The notes below the pieces were generated by a model that saw only the letters and a list, made by a program, of their open reading frames with translations, was not told the origin of the DNA and did not search any database. A program made the translations under genes and the position numbers. DNA of 64,000 bases from Paenibacillus rhizosphaerae (GTDB lineage Bacteria; Bacillota; Bacilli; Paenibacillales; Paenibacillaceae): assembly GCF_014192015.1 (NCBI RefSeq), contig NZ_JACHXJ010000001.1:1-64000 (forward strand), given 5' to 3'. Of the stretch, positions 36,581 to 45,283 are shown piece by piece (the stretch's first letter is position 1; every line of letters begins with the position of its first letter).

Positions 36581-37516
36581 AATAAATTCCTCCTTGTAAT
36601 CGGGATAGGGTCAACCCATCCCGTCTGTCTGATGTGGTGCTATAAATCGGCGTGGGCGGTCGAACAGGAATACACGTTCCTTTCGGACAATTCCATCGAC
36701 GCGAGGCGAAGACCGTGCTTGGTTTCGGTATCGTTACCGAGTCGTCTGGGGTAGCACTCAGCCAGTCATCAGAAGTCTGTTCTTGTACATCTGGTCGATG
36801 TTCGGCATAGAAGCTGCCAAGAATAGCGGCTTGATAATGGCGTCGAAGTCGTTCAAATCAACGACCAGTCGTTGTTCCATTTGTCCTCGACCAGCGGGGG
36901 GATCGGTTGCGAACACGCTTCGGTAGCAGCCAGCTCGTCCGACTGGGACGGATCGTCGAATGGAAATGCGCGGCGTAAACCTAAGTGTTGTCCACGGCAT
37001 TACTGCTGGTACCGCTTACGCTGCGATGATGATGAACTCGAGCAAGAGCGGCAGGTTAGCCATCTTTCTCTGTTCTTTTTTCATTGCATCGTAAATACCT
37101 CCCCAGAATTTTCATGTCCATTCTCAGACTATAAGAGTTATGTTAGCGAGGCGTTAACGGCGTAATAAAGTTTTGTTAATTGGGCGATGTCCATATCAAG
37201 TCACAGCAGCAATTCTACCAGAAGATGAATGCCGGTTAGGTCCTGTTCTTCCATATCGACATGGGCAAAAGGGGGACACATAAACAAGGACATCCAGTTT
37301 TAAAGAGGGGGAGGTTCTTGGTTCATTAGAGCTTGTCTAACAAGGCTCTTTATGCCAAAATGTTTAGTGCCATCTGGTAGCTCATAGATGGCTATTCCTG
37401 TTGCGGGGATATCCTTAAACGAAACTGCGTTTCTGGTGACAGACTCGTGGGTTGCATTGAGGTAATGCCTTTGTCGTCGGGTTATGACAAGAACATATAT
37501 CGTTAAAACATAAAAG
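36581..37516. other. Gap with possible gene remnants
   Basis: No intact gene. On the minus strand, about 36770-36990 holds frames such as SQSDELAATEACSQPIPPLV and DLNDFDAIIKPLFLAASMPN that look like parts of one decayed protein split by a frameshift, but I cannot name it. From 37040 onwards I see no coding signal and no clear promoter before the ABC pseudogene. Confidence 0.4.
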
Positions 37517-39255
37517 GTGGAATTGAAGAACCTTTTAGTTCATTACGTTCGTCCTTTATGGATAACAATTCTAATCGGACTTATATTATCGATCATCGGA
37601 ACACTTCTTAGCGTTGCGCAACCCCTTGTTATCAGAAATCTCATAAATAGTCTTTCAAAAGAATACACTTCTTCGCTTCTACTAAACGTTGTTCTGCTTA
37701 TTTCCATTCCTATATTGGGGACAGTTATTTCTTACGTTCAAACATTTTTCTTATCTGGTGTAGGGCAAAAAATCACACAAAAACTTCGTGGTGATCTGTT
37801 TAATCGTATGTTGGGATTGCATACGGAATATTTGGACAAAACCCCCCCCGGGTAAAATGTATCAATTCATCCAGGATTCAATTATTGTCGGAGAAGGTTA
37901 TATTGATCGGGAATTAGTACCCGCCATTTTATCTTTTTTTACCTTATTATTTATCTTTATTTCTATGTTCTGGATGGATATTTCTCTAAGCCTAGTTATC
38001 ATGGCATGTGGATTAATTACAGTTTTATTAACAGCATTAACGGGAGCAAGGGTAAAGAGTGTTGAAAAAAAGTACGTTGATATAAGGTCAGAAAGTGCGG
38101 GTTATCTTCAGGAATCTCTAGAAAATATTAGGACCATTCGTCTATTTGGAGGCAGCGATAAAGAGTTTAAAGTTTGGAATGACTGGTTGGCACTAGACCG
38201 TCTCTATTGGATGAAGAGAAGACTGATTGGTGATTTTAATGAAAAAGGCATTCTTATTTTATTCCAATCACTGTGTTTAAGTATCGTCATTTTATATGGC
38301 TACATAAAAATCCGCCATGGAGTTCTCAATATTGGAAGTATTGTCGCATTTTTAGCCTATGTACTATGGTGTTTCAATCGGTTTCGAGTTTACAAAGGGT
38401 GCAATTGGGTACGAAAAGAGTCAAGGTTGTCCTCGACCCAATATATAGCATTTTTAACACTCCGTCAGAAAATTCAGGTACCTTGAAACCATCATTAGAA
38501 CAAAAGGAAATGGGCAACGTTTTGATCATATCGATTTTAATTATCCAAACCGTAGTGAGGGTCTAACCAATGTTAATTTCAACCTCACCCCCGGTTCGAC
38601 GACTTTAATCGTTGGACCAAGCGGTGTCGGAAAAAGTACGATTATAGATCTCATTACTGGTTTGTATGATCCCCTAAAGGGAAAGGTAGAAATCGCAGGC
38701 TGCGCAACTGTTGAGTGGAACAAGAAGTTATTAAGACAAACGATTGGTATAGTCCCACAAAATGTTGTTATTTAGAACCGTACATTAAGGGAGAACCTTT
38801 TGTATGGTTTGTCTTCAGACGAACAGGTAACTGATGAGCAAATAAATGAAATTATTCATAAAACCCATCTGGATTCCCTGGTTAAGAAGTTACCTAAGGG
38901 ACTAGATGAAAAGCTTGGCCCCAATGCGATTCAGGCTTCGGGAGGAGAACGGCAGAGAATTGCACTTGCCCGCGCTTTGTTAAGAAACCCGTCCATTCTA
39001 ATATTTGACGAGGTCACATCCGCCCTTGATCCCATTTTAACCGAGGAAATCATTGAGTTAATCTGGAGCCAAGAAATCACCTCGACAAAACTAATTGTAA
39101 GCCATCGATTGACTTTTGCATCTCGGGTTGATCAAATTCTGGTTGTCAATCCTGACGGAACGGTAACGGCGGGAAGACATACAGATCTCAAAGACAGTCA
39201 TAATCTTTACAGAAAATTGGTCATGGCTGATCAGTTTGGGGGTAGTGGGGCATAG
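37517..39255 (+). pseudogene. ABC exporter (membrane + ATPase fusion), multiply frameshifted
   Basis: The membrane half (LLVHYVRPLWITILIGLILS onward) breaks at a run of eight C near 37845 and resumes in another frame with MYQFIQDSIIVGEGYI. It breaks again near 38390. The ATPase half has Walker A GPSGVGKST, the Q-loop region GIVPQNVVI followed by an in-frame TAG (38773-38775), signature ASGGERQRIALARAL and Walker B ILIFDEVTS. The total layout fits a half-size exporter of about 570 residues. At least three frameshifts and one nonsense codon make it non-functional. Confidence 0.88.
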
Positions 39256-39349
39256 TTAGTTAATTTTGAAGGTAAGGTTGGAGTTTCTAATTATGAAATA
39301 TTTAAAATCGCTCTTAATAATTTGAAATCAATCAGGAGGATGTACTGTA

Positions 39350-39508
39350 TTTGTTGGAGAAAGTATTAAAGCTGATATCGTCACTGCTAAGGAACTAGGT
39401 AAGTAGACAATTCTTAAAACGAAGGATATGACATCAGATTTACCCCATGCAATTTGTGATAACTTGAATAAGATTCCAAACACAATTAAATCAATTGCAT
39501 TGAACTAA
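39350..39508 (+). pseudogene. C-terminal fragment of a HAD-like hydrolase, cassette remnant
   Basis: The frame FVGESIKADIVTAKELGK, then a TAG stop, then TILKTKDMTSDLPHAICDNL and NKIPNTIKSIALN resembles motif IV of HAD hydrolases (VGDS..DI..A...G). Its TAA stop lies inside the repeat arm that begins at 39503, as in intact cassette genes further right. The 5' part is missing. Confidence 0.5.
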
Positions 39509-39597
39509 CGGGTACGATAGCTCAATAAAGATAAGAAGCCAGCCGATCACTTTGACCGGCTGGCTTTATTCAACTAACGGGCAGGATCGTTTAAATA
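39503..39597 (+). repeat. Arm-hairpin-arm element 1 of the cassette array
   Basis: Left arm AACTAACGGGTACGATAG then CTCAATAA (39503-39529). The stem is AGCCAGCCG/CGGCTGGCT (39537-39565). Right arm TTATTCAACTAACGGG then CAGGATCGTTTAAAT (39567-39597). Inner arm sequences are complementary (TCAATAA with TTATTCA-like), and the outer AACG pairs with CGTT. The hairpin is the same subtype as at 46246-46274. Confidence 0.8.
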
Positions 39598-39666
39598 GCC
39601 GTGGAATTTTTAAGCGTATAGTTGAGTTTAAAATAGAGTTTTCTTATATTGGGGGATTCGAGCAAA

Positions 39667-40446
39667 ATGTACGAAATTGTGTTTTTTGACGTTGATGGTA
39701 CATTATACAGTGAAGTGGATAGAAAAATCCCCGATAGTACAAAAGAGGCCATTCAGAGACTTCACGAAAGAGGTATTAAAGTAGTGGTTGCAACAGGGAG
39801 ACCACATAGTTTATGTGAAGAGCTTATTGCATTATACGGCATCGATACAATAATCTCATCAAATGGAGCCCTTGTGAAAAACCAAAACCAGGTTATCCAT
39901 AAGTCAGTAATATCACAAAAAACTGTTCGTGAACTGTCGAGTTTCGCTGAGTTACATGGACATGGTATTTCATATTTTACAGACTCAATTACAATGAATG
40001 GTATCGGAGTTGACGAGAAACGTATTAAGAATGCTTTAATTGAGACTCTCGGTCTAGTTGATTATCCAATCAAAATAAGTAAATTTCCAAATGAGATTTA
40101 CTGTGTATGTTTGTATGCAGATGAAAGTGAAGCAATGAAATTCATTGATAGTTTTCCGCATCTGCAATTTGTGCGTTTCCATGGTTATGTGATGAACGTT
40201 CTTGAGTCTCAAACTGTTTCTAAATCGGAAGCAATAAAAAAAGTCCTGGATTATTACAACATCGATGTTAGAAATTCGATTGCATTTGGGGATGGCGGTA
40301 ATGATCTGGATATGTTGGAACTCGTTGGTCTGGGGATTGCAATGGGAAACGGTGATGAGCGGCTTAAACAAAAAGCAGATTTCGTTACCAAGAAAGCAAG
40401 TGAAGGTGGCATACACTATGCATTGACCAAGTTAGGGGTTATATAG
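39667..40446 (+). CDS. HAD superfamily Cof-type phosphatase, cassette gene
   Basis: The 259-residue protein has motif I FFDVDGTLYS, motif II-like VVATGRPH, and motif IV GDGGNDLDML, with a Cof-type (C2) cap between. It should be a cytosolic phosphatase acting on small sugar or nucleotide phosphates. The ATG at 39667 has GGGGG about ten bases upstream; an in-frame TTG at 39649 is less likely. A -10-like TATATT lies just upstream, so the gene may have its own promoter. It is the sole gene between two repeat elements. Confidence 0.88.
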   Translation: MYEIVFFDVDGTLYSEVDRKIPDSTKEAIQRLHERGIKVVVATGRPHSLCEELIALYGIDTIISSNGALVKNQNQVIHKSVISQKTVRELSSFAELHGHGISYFTDSITMNGIGVDEKRIKNALIETLGLVDYPIKISKFPNEIYCVCLYADESEAMKFIDSFPHLQFVRFHGYVMNVLESQTVSKSEAIKKVLDYYNIDVRNSIAFGDGGNDLDMLELVGLGIAMGNGDERLKQKADFVTKKASEGGIHYALTKLGVI

Positions 40447-40469
40447 TTACATGTGGAAAAATACCTAAT

Positions 40470-40563
40470 GCAAACGCGGGAAACATTTGTTTATCAAACT
40501 TCATTGTTGAGCAGGCTACAGCAGCCTGTTCATTTTATTAAGCTAACGGGCAGTTTAGTACAA
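40470..40563 (+). repeat. Arm-hairpin-arm element 2 of the cassette array
   Basis: The left arm is degraded (AAACGCGGGAAACATTTG, about 40474-40491). The stem GAGCAGGCT/AGCCTGTTC (40509-40531) and right arm TTATTAAGCTAACGGG then CAGTTTAGT (40535-40563) are clear. The stem and flank match the second hairpin of the tandem element at 46319-46377. Confidence 0.7.
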
Positions 40564-40579
40564 ACAATCATTATTATAA

Positions 40580-40951
40580 ATGCGGTATAATTTTGCCAGA
40601 GGTGACGTTGGTGAAGACACGAACAAAGAAAAATTGATAGAGGTTATTTATAATAATACATCAAGAGATGACGAAATTGATGATGCCGTTATGAATTTAT
40701 CCTAATTTGATGACGATGATGTGATCCATATTCTTATGAAATTAGCAAATGACGCTTCATTCGATGACATAATAAGGGCCAGTGCAGGAGAATCTTTAGC
40801 AGATATTTGGATAAGAAGAAGTATCATCGATTATAAGCTATTAGGAAGTCTGACAGGGATTGCTTTGAAAGAAGCATTGGCACTGATTAAATCCAAACGA
40901 TCTGATTGGCACACGACTATTACGGAGTTATTCCCAACCAAAGTAAAGTAA
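40580..40951 (+). pseudogene. HEAT-like helical protein with one nonsense codon, cassette gene
   Basis: From ATG 40580 the frame reads MRYNFARGDVGEDTNKEKLI, then EVIYNNTSRDDEIDDAVMNL, a TAA at 40703-40705, then FDDDDVIHILMKLANDASFD and the remaining 70 residues. Apart from the stop the 123-residue frame is open and reads as an acidic, all-helical repeat protein. Similar proteins are often orphan immunity-type or scaffold proteins; function is not clear. Its stop lies nine bases before the next repeat arm. Confidence 0.6.
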
Positions 40952-40960
40952 ATTATTTAC

Positions 40961-41056
40961 GCTAACAGGAAACGATAGTTGAATAAAAGAACAGGATGAA
41001 GCTGCCGATCAGCACCGGCAGCTTCATTACTCTAACGGGCAGGTTAACTCAATAAG
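40961..41056 (+). repeat. Arm-hairpin-arm element 3 of the cassette array
   Basis: Left arm GCTAACAGGAAACGATAG then TTGAATAA (40961-40986). The stem is a perfect ATGAAGCTGCCG/CGGCAGCTTCAT (40996-41027). Right arm TCTAACGGGCAGGTTAACTC (41031-41050). Outer TAAC pairs with GTTA. The hairpin is nearly the same as in element 5 (42259-42345). Confidence 0.82.
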
Positions 41057-41177
41057 TAAATTGAACATGTTTTTTGAAATATTATCTAGGGTATGTCGAT
41101 TTTTTTATATACCGTTCGTCAATTAAATAGAGGCAAGAATGAATGCCTATAAACTCACTCGATAAAGGAGAAATGAA

Positions 41178-41552
41178 ATGAAATTTCTGTGCTTGGGTTA
41201 CTTGGAGTCAGATAAAATGGATGCCCGCCCAAAGGATGAGATTGATGCTATAATGAACGAATGTCCACCCCACCTAGAAAATTTCTACAAGAGCGGCCAA
41301 GTGATTATCGATGCTGGTCTCGCATCCGAAACGAAATGCTTGCGGCGGGCGAATGGGAAAGTGAAGGTTATGGACGGTCCTTTTATCGAAACGAAGGAGA
41401 TGATCGGTAGTGCTTTTCTCATAGAAGCACGGGACATGGAGGAAGCGATCCGGATTGCTTCCTTACATCCAACTGTACAAGTGGCATCGGGCGAGCAGTT
41501 TGGATGGGGGATTGAGATCCGGCCGATCAATTACTTTGAATCGAGAGACTAG
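41178..41552 (+). CDS. YCII/DGPF-domain protein, cassette gene
   Basis: The 124-residue protein matches the YCII-related (DGPF) family: MKFLCLGYLESDKM at the start, then VMDGPFIETKEMIGSAFLIE and EEAIRIASLHP. The family has a dimeric ferredoxin-like fold and no settled general function; some members sit beside sigma factors. AAAGGAG precedes the ATG. It is the only gene between elements 3 and 4. YCII-like proteins are also common among integron cassettes in other bacteria, by general knowledge. Confidence 0.88.
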   Translation: MKFLCLGYLESDKMDARPKDEIDAIMNECPPHLENFYKSGQVIIDAGLASETKCLRRANGKVKVMDGPFIETKEMIGSAFLIEARDMEEAIRIASLHPTVQVASGEQFGWGIEIRPINYFESRD

Positions 41553-41683
41553 AATCAACTGTTTTACGGAAAAGAGCGTTCAATATATGAAAGTAAGGGC
41601 CATTCCGCAAGGAGTGGCCTTAAATAGTTGCCGTTACAGTCAGTGCGCAGATCCCTTCCATAAATGACAGGTTCGGTCATTAC

Positions 41684-41778
41684 GCTAACGGGAATCGTTA
41701 GCTCAATGAAGTCATCTTAAGGCAACCGGCTTTTTAGTCGGTTACCTTTTTCTCAACTAACGGGCAGAAGAGTTCAAT
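41684..41778 (+). repeat. Arm-hairpin-arm element 4 of the cassette array
   Basis: Left arm GCTAACGGGAATCGTTAG then CTCAATGA (41684-41709). The stem is AGGCAACCGGC/GTCGGTTACCT (41720-41747). Right arm CTCAACTAACGGGCAG then AAGAGTTCAAT (41752-41778). Outer AAC pairs with GTT. Confidence 0.8.
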
Positions 41779-41894
41779 CTGCAATCGAAGGGATAGTTTT
41801 TTTATAGCGATTTTCCACGAACTGAAAATGGTATAATTTGATGCGTATTAAGAAATTGAGCTTTTTTAGCTTAATAATGACATTGAGGTGAAGT

Positions 41895-42263
41895 ATGAAT
41901 ATTTATCGTTTTGATAAACAAGTTGGAAGGCGGATTACTGCATTTGAAAGTGTAAATTTGGTTATGTCAAAAATAGCTCAGTCAACAGGAAAATTCCATA
42001 TTGGATGTATGCATTTATCTACCAATGGGACTATAGGAGGACATGTTGCAACTGTAGAGCAACTCTTTTTAGTTATGAGCGGAACTGTGGAAATTCGTTC
42101 TGCTATTGAAGAGCCATGGACCCAATTATCTCAAGGGGAAGCCGTCTTTTGGAGACAAGGTGAGTGGCACGAAACAAGAACATTTCTAGGGGCGCAAGCA
42201 ATAGTAATTGAATGCGAAGGTATTGGTCCCAATGAAATGGCATTGAAATCAGCACTAAGCTAA
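41895..42263 (+). CDS. Small cupin-domain protein, cassette gene
   Basis: The 122-residue protein is a single cupin barrel: HIGCMHLSTNGTIGGHVATV, then EQLFLVMSGTVEIRS and WRQGEWHETRTF. Family metal ligands would be the His of GGHV, the Glu of VEQL and the His of EWHET. A TATAAT at 41832-41837 lies upstream. The stop codon TAA is part of the next repeat arm (AGC TAA CGGG), so gene and arm overlap, as is typical of cassette genes. Substrate unknown. Confidence 0.85.
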   Translation: MNIYRFDKQVGRRITAFESVNLVMSKIAQSTGKFHIGCMHLSTNGTIGGHVATVEQLFLVMSGTVEIRSAIEEPWTQLSQGEAVFWRQGEWHETRTFLGAQAIVIECEGIGPNEMALKSALS

Positions 42264-42345
42264 CGGGAAACGATAGTTGAATAACCGACAAGGATGAAGC
42301 TGCCAATTCTAATCGGCAGCTTCATGCTAACGGGCAGTTTAATGT
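42259..42345 (+). repeat. Arm-hairpin-arm element 5 of the cassette array
   Basis: Left arm GCTAACGGGAAACGATAG then TTGAATAA (42259-42284). The stem is GATGAAGCTGCC/GGCAGCTTCAT (about 42293-42325). The right arm GCTAACGGGCAGTTTAATG follows directly (42326-42345). The cupin stop codon lies in the left arm. Confidence 0.8.
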
Positions 42346-42394
42346 GGCGCTGCCTTGAAATTTATAGATTCATATTAAGAGGAGCGTGTGCTTC

Positions 42395-42880
42395 ATGGCG
42401 AATGCGAAGGAAGTGCTGTCCGACCAACTTTTTGCAAATGCCGATGATCCGAGTTGGTATACGCCTTTCAAACAGGCGACCGAGGGGTTATCCGAGGTAG
42501 ACGCCTTCCGGAAGTTGGATGCAAACGTTAACAGCATCTCGGAGATCACTCAGCATCTGCTGTACTGGAATGAGACTTGGCAGGAGCGTTACCGGGAGTC
42601 CCGGCTCGATGTCGTGTCGCGTATCTCGAGCAATGACGAAAGCTTCGTTGTGCCGGAGGGCCGTGATTTCAAAACCTTGAGGGAAGCTCTAATGAAAGTA
42701 CTGTCGCGCTGGCAGGAGGATCTTGCTCCCGACAAGTTGGAACTGCGCGTGGACGGCTTCGACGAGTCGGTCAAGTGGTGGCAGGTCATTTCCAACGTGA
42801 TCACCCATAACGCGTATCATATCGGTCAAATCGTTTATATCCGCAAGCTACAAGATAATTGGACCGAATCAGCGCATTAA
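42395..42880 (+). CDS. DinB-family putative metal-dependent protein, cassette gene
   Basis: The 161-residue protein matches the DinB/YfiT four-helix bundle: EITQHLLYWNETWQERY and ITHNAYHIGQIVYIRKLQ hold the usual His ligands (one in the second helix, two in the last). Some relatives are thiol-dependent transferases or stress proteins. The ATG at 42395 has AGGAG about ten bases upstream. GC content is higher than in the adjacent cassettes, which fits independent capture of each gene. Confidence 0.88.
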   Translation: MANAKEVLSDQLFANADDPSWYTPFKQATEGLSEVDAFRKLDANVNSISEITQHLLYWNETWQERYRESRLDVVSRISSNDESFVVPEGRDFKTLREALMKVLSRWQEDLAPDKLELRVDGFDESVKWWQVISNVITHNAYHIGQIVYIRKLQDNWTESAH

Positions 42881-42972
42881 TAATATTTTGTGGAACCGAT
42901 CCATCGCTGGTTATCTTTTGCCTGAGGCGATATCTAACGAGGAACGGAAAGTCGAGGAGTATTAGGTGCAGC

Positions 42973-43086
42973 TTATAATGTCGAAGGACAAGACGATAGT
43001 CCCATTGAAAGTCGCTATTTTAGCGGCTTTTTTGTTTTATCGGTACAAGATCTTGTCCCGAGCCCAGGACAAGATCTTGTACCGAT
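42973..43086 (+). repeat. Second repeat family, copy 2, with a 20-bp perfect hairpin
   Basis: TTATAATGTCGAAGGACAAG at 42973 begins the block. It is followed by GTCGCTATTTTAGCGGC and a T-run (terminator). Then ATCGGTACAAGATCTTGTCC (43039-43058) is perfectly inverted at 43067-43086 around an eight-base loop. It fills most of the gap between the DinB gene and the next arm. Confidence 0.7.
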
Positions 43087-43158
43087 TGCCGTAATGGACA
43101 AGAACATGAGCTTACCGATAAGATAAGTATCTAACATTGTTTGCATGCATGCAATCTC

Positions 43159-43188
43159 ATTAAGCTAACGGGCAGGATAGTGCGATCT
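43159..43188 (+). repeat. Right arm of cassette-array element 6
   Basis: CATTAAGCTAACGGGCAGGA then TAGTGCGATC matches the right arm consensus. A left arm before the second-family repeat is only weakly suggested (TCTAACGAGGAACGG near 42935). This element may have been split by the second-family repeat. Confidence 0.65.
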
Positions 43189-43293
43189 GATGCTCAATTG
43201 AAACTGCATACAAGACAGTTGACGATCATTCATTGCAAATGTTATTCTGCAATAATACCCATTTTATGGGTCACTATTTAAGGGGTGCTTGGC

Positions 43294-44097
43294 ATGAAGT
43301 TACCGTTACACGATCAATTTATTAAACAAGCAATTGAGTTTGTAAGTCAAGATCAACGATGTATAGGTCTCCTCGCAGGAGGATCTATGATGTATGGAGA
43401 AATGGATGAGTACAGTGATCTGGATTTAATAATCGTCTACAATTATGCTTTTCGAAACGAGATCATGGAGCAACGCTTTCGAATTGCCGAAGGGCTCGGT
43501 AATTTACTTTCTGCATTCACAGGCGAGCATGTTGGGGAACCCAGATTGCTTATTTGTTTATACGGCCCCTCCCCCCTTCATGTCGACCTTAAATTTGTTC
43601 ATTTGGTAGAGCTCGAATCCCGAGTCGAGAACCCACTGATTCTATGGGAGAGAGGTACTAGTATCACAAAAATACTCAATAAAACAAGTCCATCTTTCCC
43701 TTCACTTCAGCCTCAATGGATCGAAGATCGTTTCTGGGTATGGGTGCATTACTGTGCTACAAAATTAGGGAGAGGAGAATTATTCGAATTAATCGATACA
43801 ATAACATTTATGCGTAATACAGTGTTAGGACCATTGGTGCTCATTCGCAACGGTCATTCCCCGCGAGGGGTTCGAAAGCTCGAAAAATATGCCCTCAAGG
43901 AATTGGAGGAACTACAAGATACGGTTCCCATCCACAACTTTCAAAGTTGCTACCATGCACTAAAAAATACGATCAAAATGTACCAACGTCTACGCGAAGG
44001 TTCGGAAATTGTGCCGAGGAATGAAGCTGAACAGGTCTCAATCGAGTTTCTTGACAGTATATATTCAGAAAATTCCAATGACAACTCGTTCAACTAA
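43294..44097 (+). CDS. Nucleotidyltransferase-fold protein, cassette gene
   Basis: The 267-residue protein has the polymerase-beta-like signature GGSMMYGEMDEYSDLDLIIV (GS...Y.E.SDxDL pattern) and a third acidic position in HVDLKFV. Helical C-terminal half. It resembles aminoglycoside adenylyltransferase-like and related proteins found in resistance cassettes, but the substrate cannot be read from sequence. AAGGGGTG precedes the ATG at 43294. The stop TAA is inside the next repeat arm (AAC TAA CGGG). Confidence 0.8.
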   Translation: MKLPLHDQFIKQAIEFVSQDQRCIGLLAGGSMMYGEMDEYSDLDLIIVYNYAFRNEIMEQRFRIAEGLGNLLSAFTGEHVGEPRLLICLYGPSPLHVDLKFVHLVELESRVENPLILWERGTSITKILNKTSPSFPSLQPQWIEDRFWVWVHYCATKLGRGELFELIDTITFMRNTVLGPLVLIRNGHSPRGVRKLEKYALKELEELQDTVPIHNFQSCYHALKNTIKMYQRLREGSEIVPRNEAEQVSIEFLDSIYSENSNDNSFN

Positions 44098-44186
44098 CGG
44101 GAAACGATAGTTGAATAAAGACATTTGAAGGCAGCCGACCCAAAAGCCAGCTGCCTTTTTCCTCAACTAACAGGCAGATTGACGTT
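44092..44186 (+). repeat. Arm-hairpin-arm element 7 of the cassette array
   Basis: Left arm AACTAACGGGAAACGATAG then TTGAATAA (44092-44118). The stem AAGGCAGC/GCTGCCTT spans about 44129-44157. Right arm CTCAACTAACAGGCAG then ATTGACGTTA (44163-44186). Inner TAGTTGA pairs with TCAACTA, and outer TAACG with CGTTA. Confidence 0.82.
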
Positions 44187-44268
44187 AACGTAATAGTTAT
44201 ATCTAGCCCATTGAGCGTATAATGGAACTGGAAGGTTTATTCACAGTAAAAATAAGGCGAGGATAATT

Positions 44269-44556
44269 ATGTCAAAGTGGACTATGAAGTCCTTTTCCAT
44301 ACTGGTAATTTTTACCTTGTTGAATCTGTTAAATTTCTCATATATCTACTTATCCGACCAATTATATAAATTCTCGGATCTATGGGGCGATGTTTATTGG
44401 ATTGCTACAGGATTAATTGGAATTATAATTGGCATAATTGGTGTTATTAGCCTTGGGAGTCGGATGCTTTTCTCTATAATTTCAATACTTGAAATCCTTT
44501 GGGGATTTGGACTTTTAGCTTTACTTTTTTTAGCTTTAGGAATCACTTCAATGTAA
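44269..44556 (+). CDS. Small integral membrane protein, cassette gene
   Basis: The 95-residue protein has three predicted membrane helices: FSILVIFTLLNLLNFSYIYL, VYWIATGLIGIIIGIIGVIS and ILEILWGFGLLALLFLAL. Charged residues are few. A TATAAT at 44218-44223 and the GGCGAGGATAATT leader precede the ATG. I do not recognise the family. It is the only gene between elements 7 and 8. Confidence 0.65.
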   Translation: MSKWTMKSFSILVIFTLLNLLNFSYIYLSDQLYKFSDLWGDVYWIATGLIGIIIGIIGVISLGSRMLFSIISILEILWGFGLLALLFLALGITSM

Positions 44557-44569
44557 TTTTGTAGACTAC

Positions 44570-44658
44570 GCTAACGGGAAACACTAGTTCAATACATCAT
44601 CAGATTAAAACCTCTCCTTAGAAGCAAACTAGACATATCGCTTCTAAAGGGAGGTTTT
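44570..44658 (+). repeat. Left arm and hairpin of element 8, upstream of the recombinase remnant
   Basis: GCTAACGGGAAACACTAG then TTCAATA (44570-44594). It is followed by a near-perfect stem AAAACCTCTCCTTAGAAGC/GCTTCTAAAGGGAGGTTTT (44608-44626 with 44640-44658). The GGGAGG of the stem also serves as the ribosome site for the recombinase frame at 44663. Confidence 0.75.
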
Positions 44659-44662
44659 GTTT

Positions 44663-45129
44663 ATGAACTTGAGTGAGTTATGGAGGTTGTATGAAGCTGA
44701 CAAAATTATTCAAGGATTCAGTCCAAAAACCTTAAAAGCATACTCTCTTCAGCATAAAATGTTGATGCTGGAACTAGGCGACTGGTTATAACGGAAGTAA
44801 CGTTAACAATGCTGAAGGAATAACTAGCAAAACAATCAGACCGGTTGAAGCCAAGCAGCCCAGGCCATCGAATTCGGTTTATTCGTTCTCTTTTCCGTTA
44901 CGCTTATGAAGAGACGTATCTAACTTCGAATCCCTCTCTGAAATTATATGCGTGCCAACTCCTTGATAACGGTGCCTCTCTGGATTTCATCCAGGGTATG
45001 CTCGGTCATGAGAAGGCATCAACCACGCAAATCTACGCACACTCCGCAGCGAGCGCCGGAGAAAACTTTATCGACGCTTTTTTAATGTTTAACAGCGGCG
45101 GTTTTCCTTTTTTAATCCGCCGCTGTTAA
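44663..45129 (+). pseudogene. Tyrosine recombinase (XerC/D-like), truncated
   Basis: The N-terminal SAM-like core-binding domain is clear: MNLSELWRLYEADKIIQGFS, then PKTLKAYSLQHKMLML. It is broken by a frameshift at about 44788 and a TAA near 44822, and continues PGHRIRFIRSLFRYAYEETY. After SLKL the catalytic centre is deleted. The sequence jumps to the last part, LLDNGASLDFIQGMLGHEKA, then STTQIYAH with the family His and Tyr. The first Arg, the Lys and the HxxR motif are gone, so it is inactive. Unlike the cassette genes, it sits between the left and right arm of one element. Confidence 0.85.
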
Positions 45130-45152
45130 ACTAAAGGGCAGGAAAGTTAATT
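45088..45152 (+). repeat. Hairpin and right arm of element 8
   Basis: TTTAACAGCGGCGG (45088-45101) pairs perfectly with CCGCCGCTGTTAAA (45117-45130). The right arm AAACTAAAGGGCAGGAAAG then TTAATTT (45128-45154) is slightly degraded. The hairpin overlaps the end of the recombinase frame. Confidence 0.72.
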
Positions 45153-45283
45153 TAAACAAAACATTACCTTGAACTTCCTCCTGGTCAACTATACGATCTT
45201 TAGAGATGAAGTTATAAAAAAAGGAATTTTATCAAGGGTTATTTAGTCTTATATTCGTCTAATCGATGTTAAGGGGAAATTAA

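Noticed and set aside
35462-36754. A 430-codon + strand frame opposite the CYTH-like gene
   Set aside because: The minus-strand gene has a signal peptide, ribosome site and domain text. The + frame is Val/Arg/Phe-rich, as expected for the reverse of a GC-rich acidic gene, and covers a repeat hairpin.
42973-43086. The 20-bp perfect stem as a plasmid or phage attachment site
   Set aside because: No recombinase or replication gene is adjacent, and similar though shorter inverted arms occur in the sister repeat at 26869-26940.
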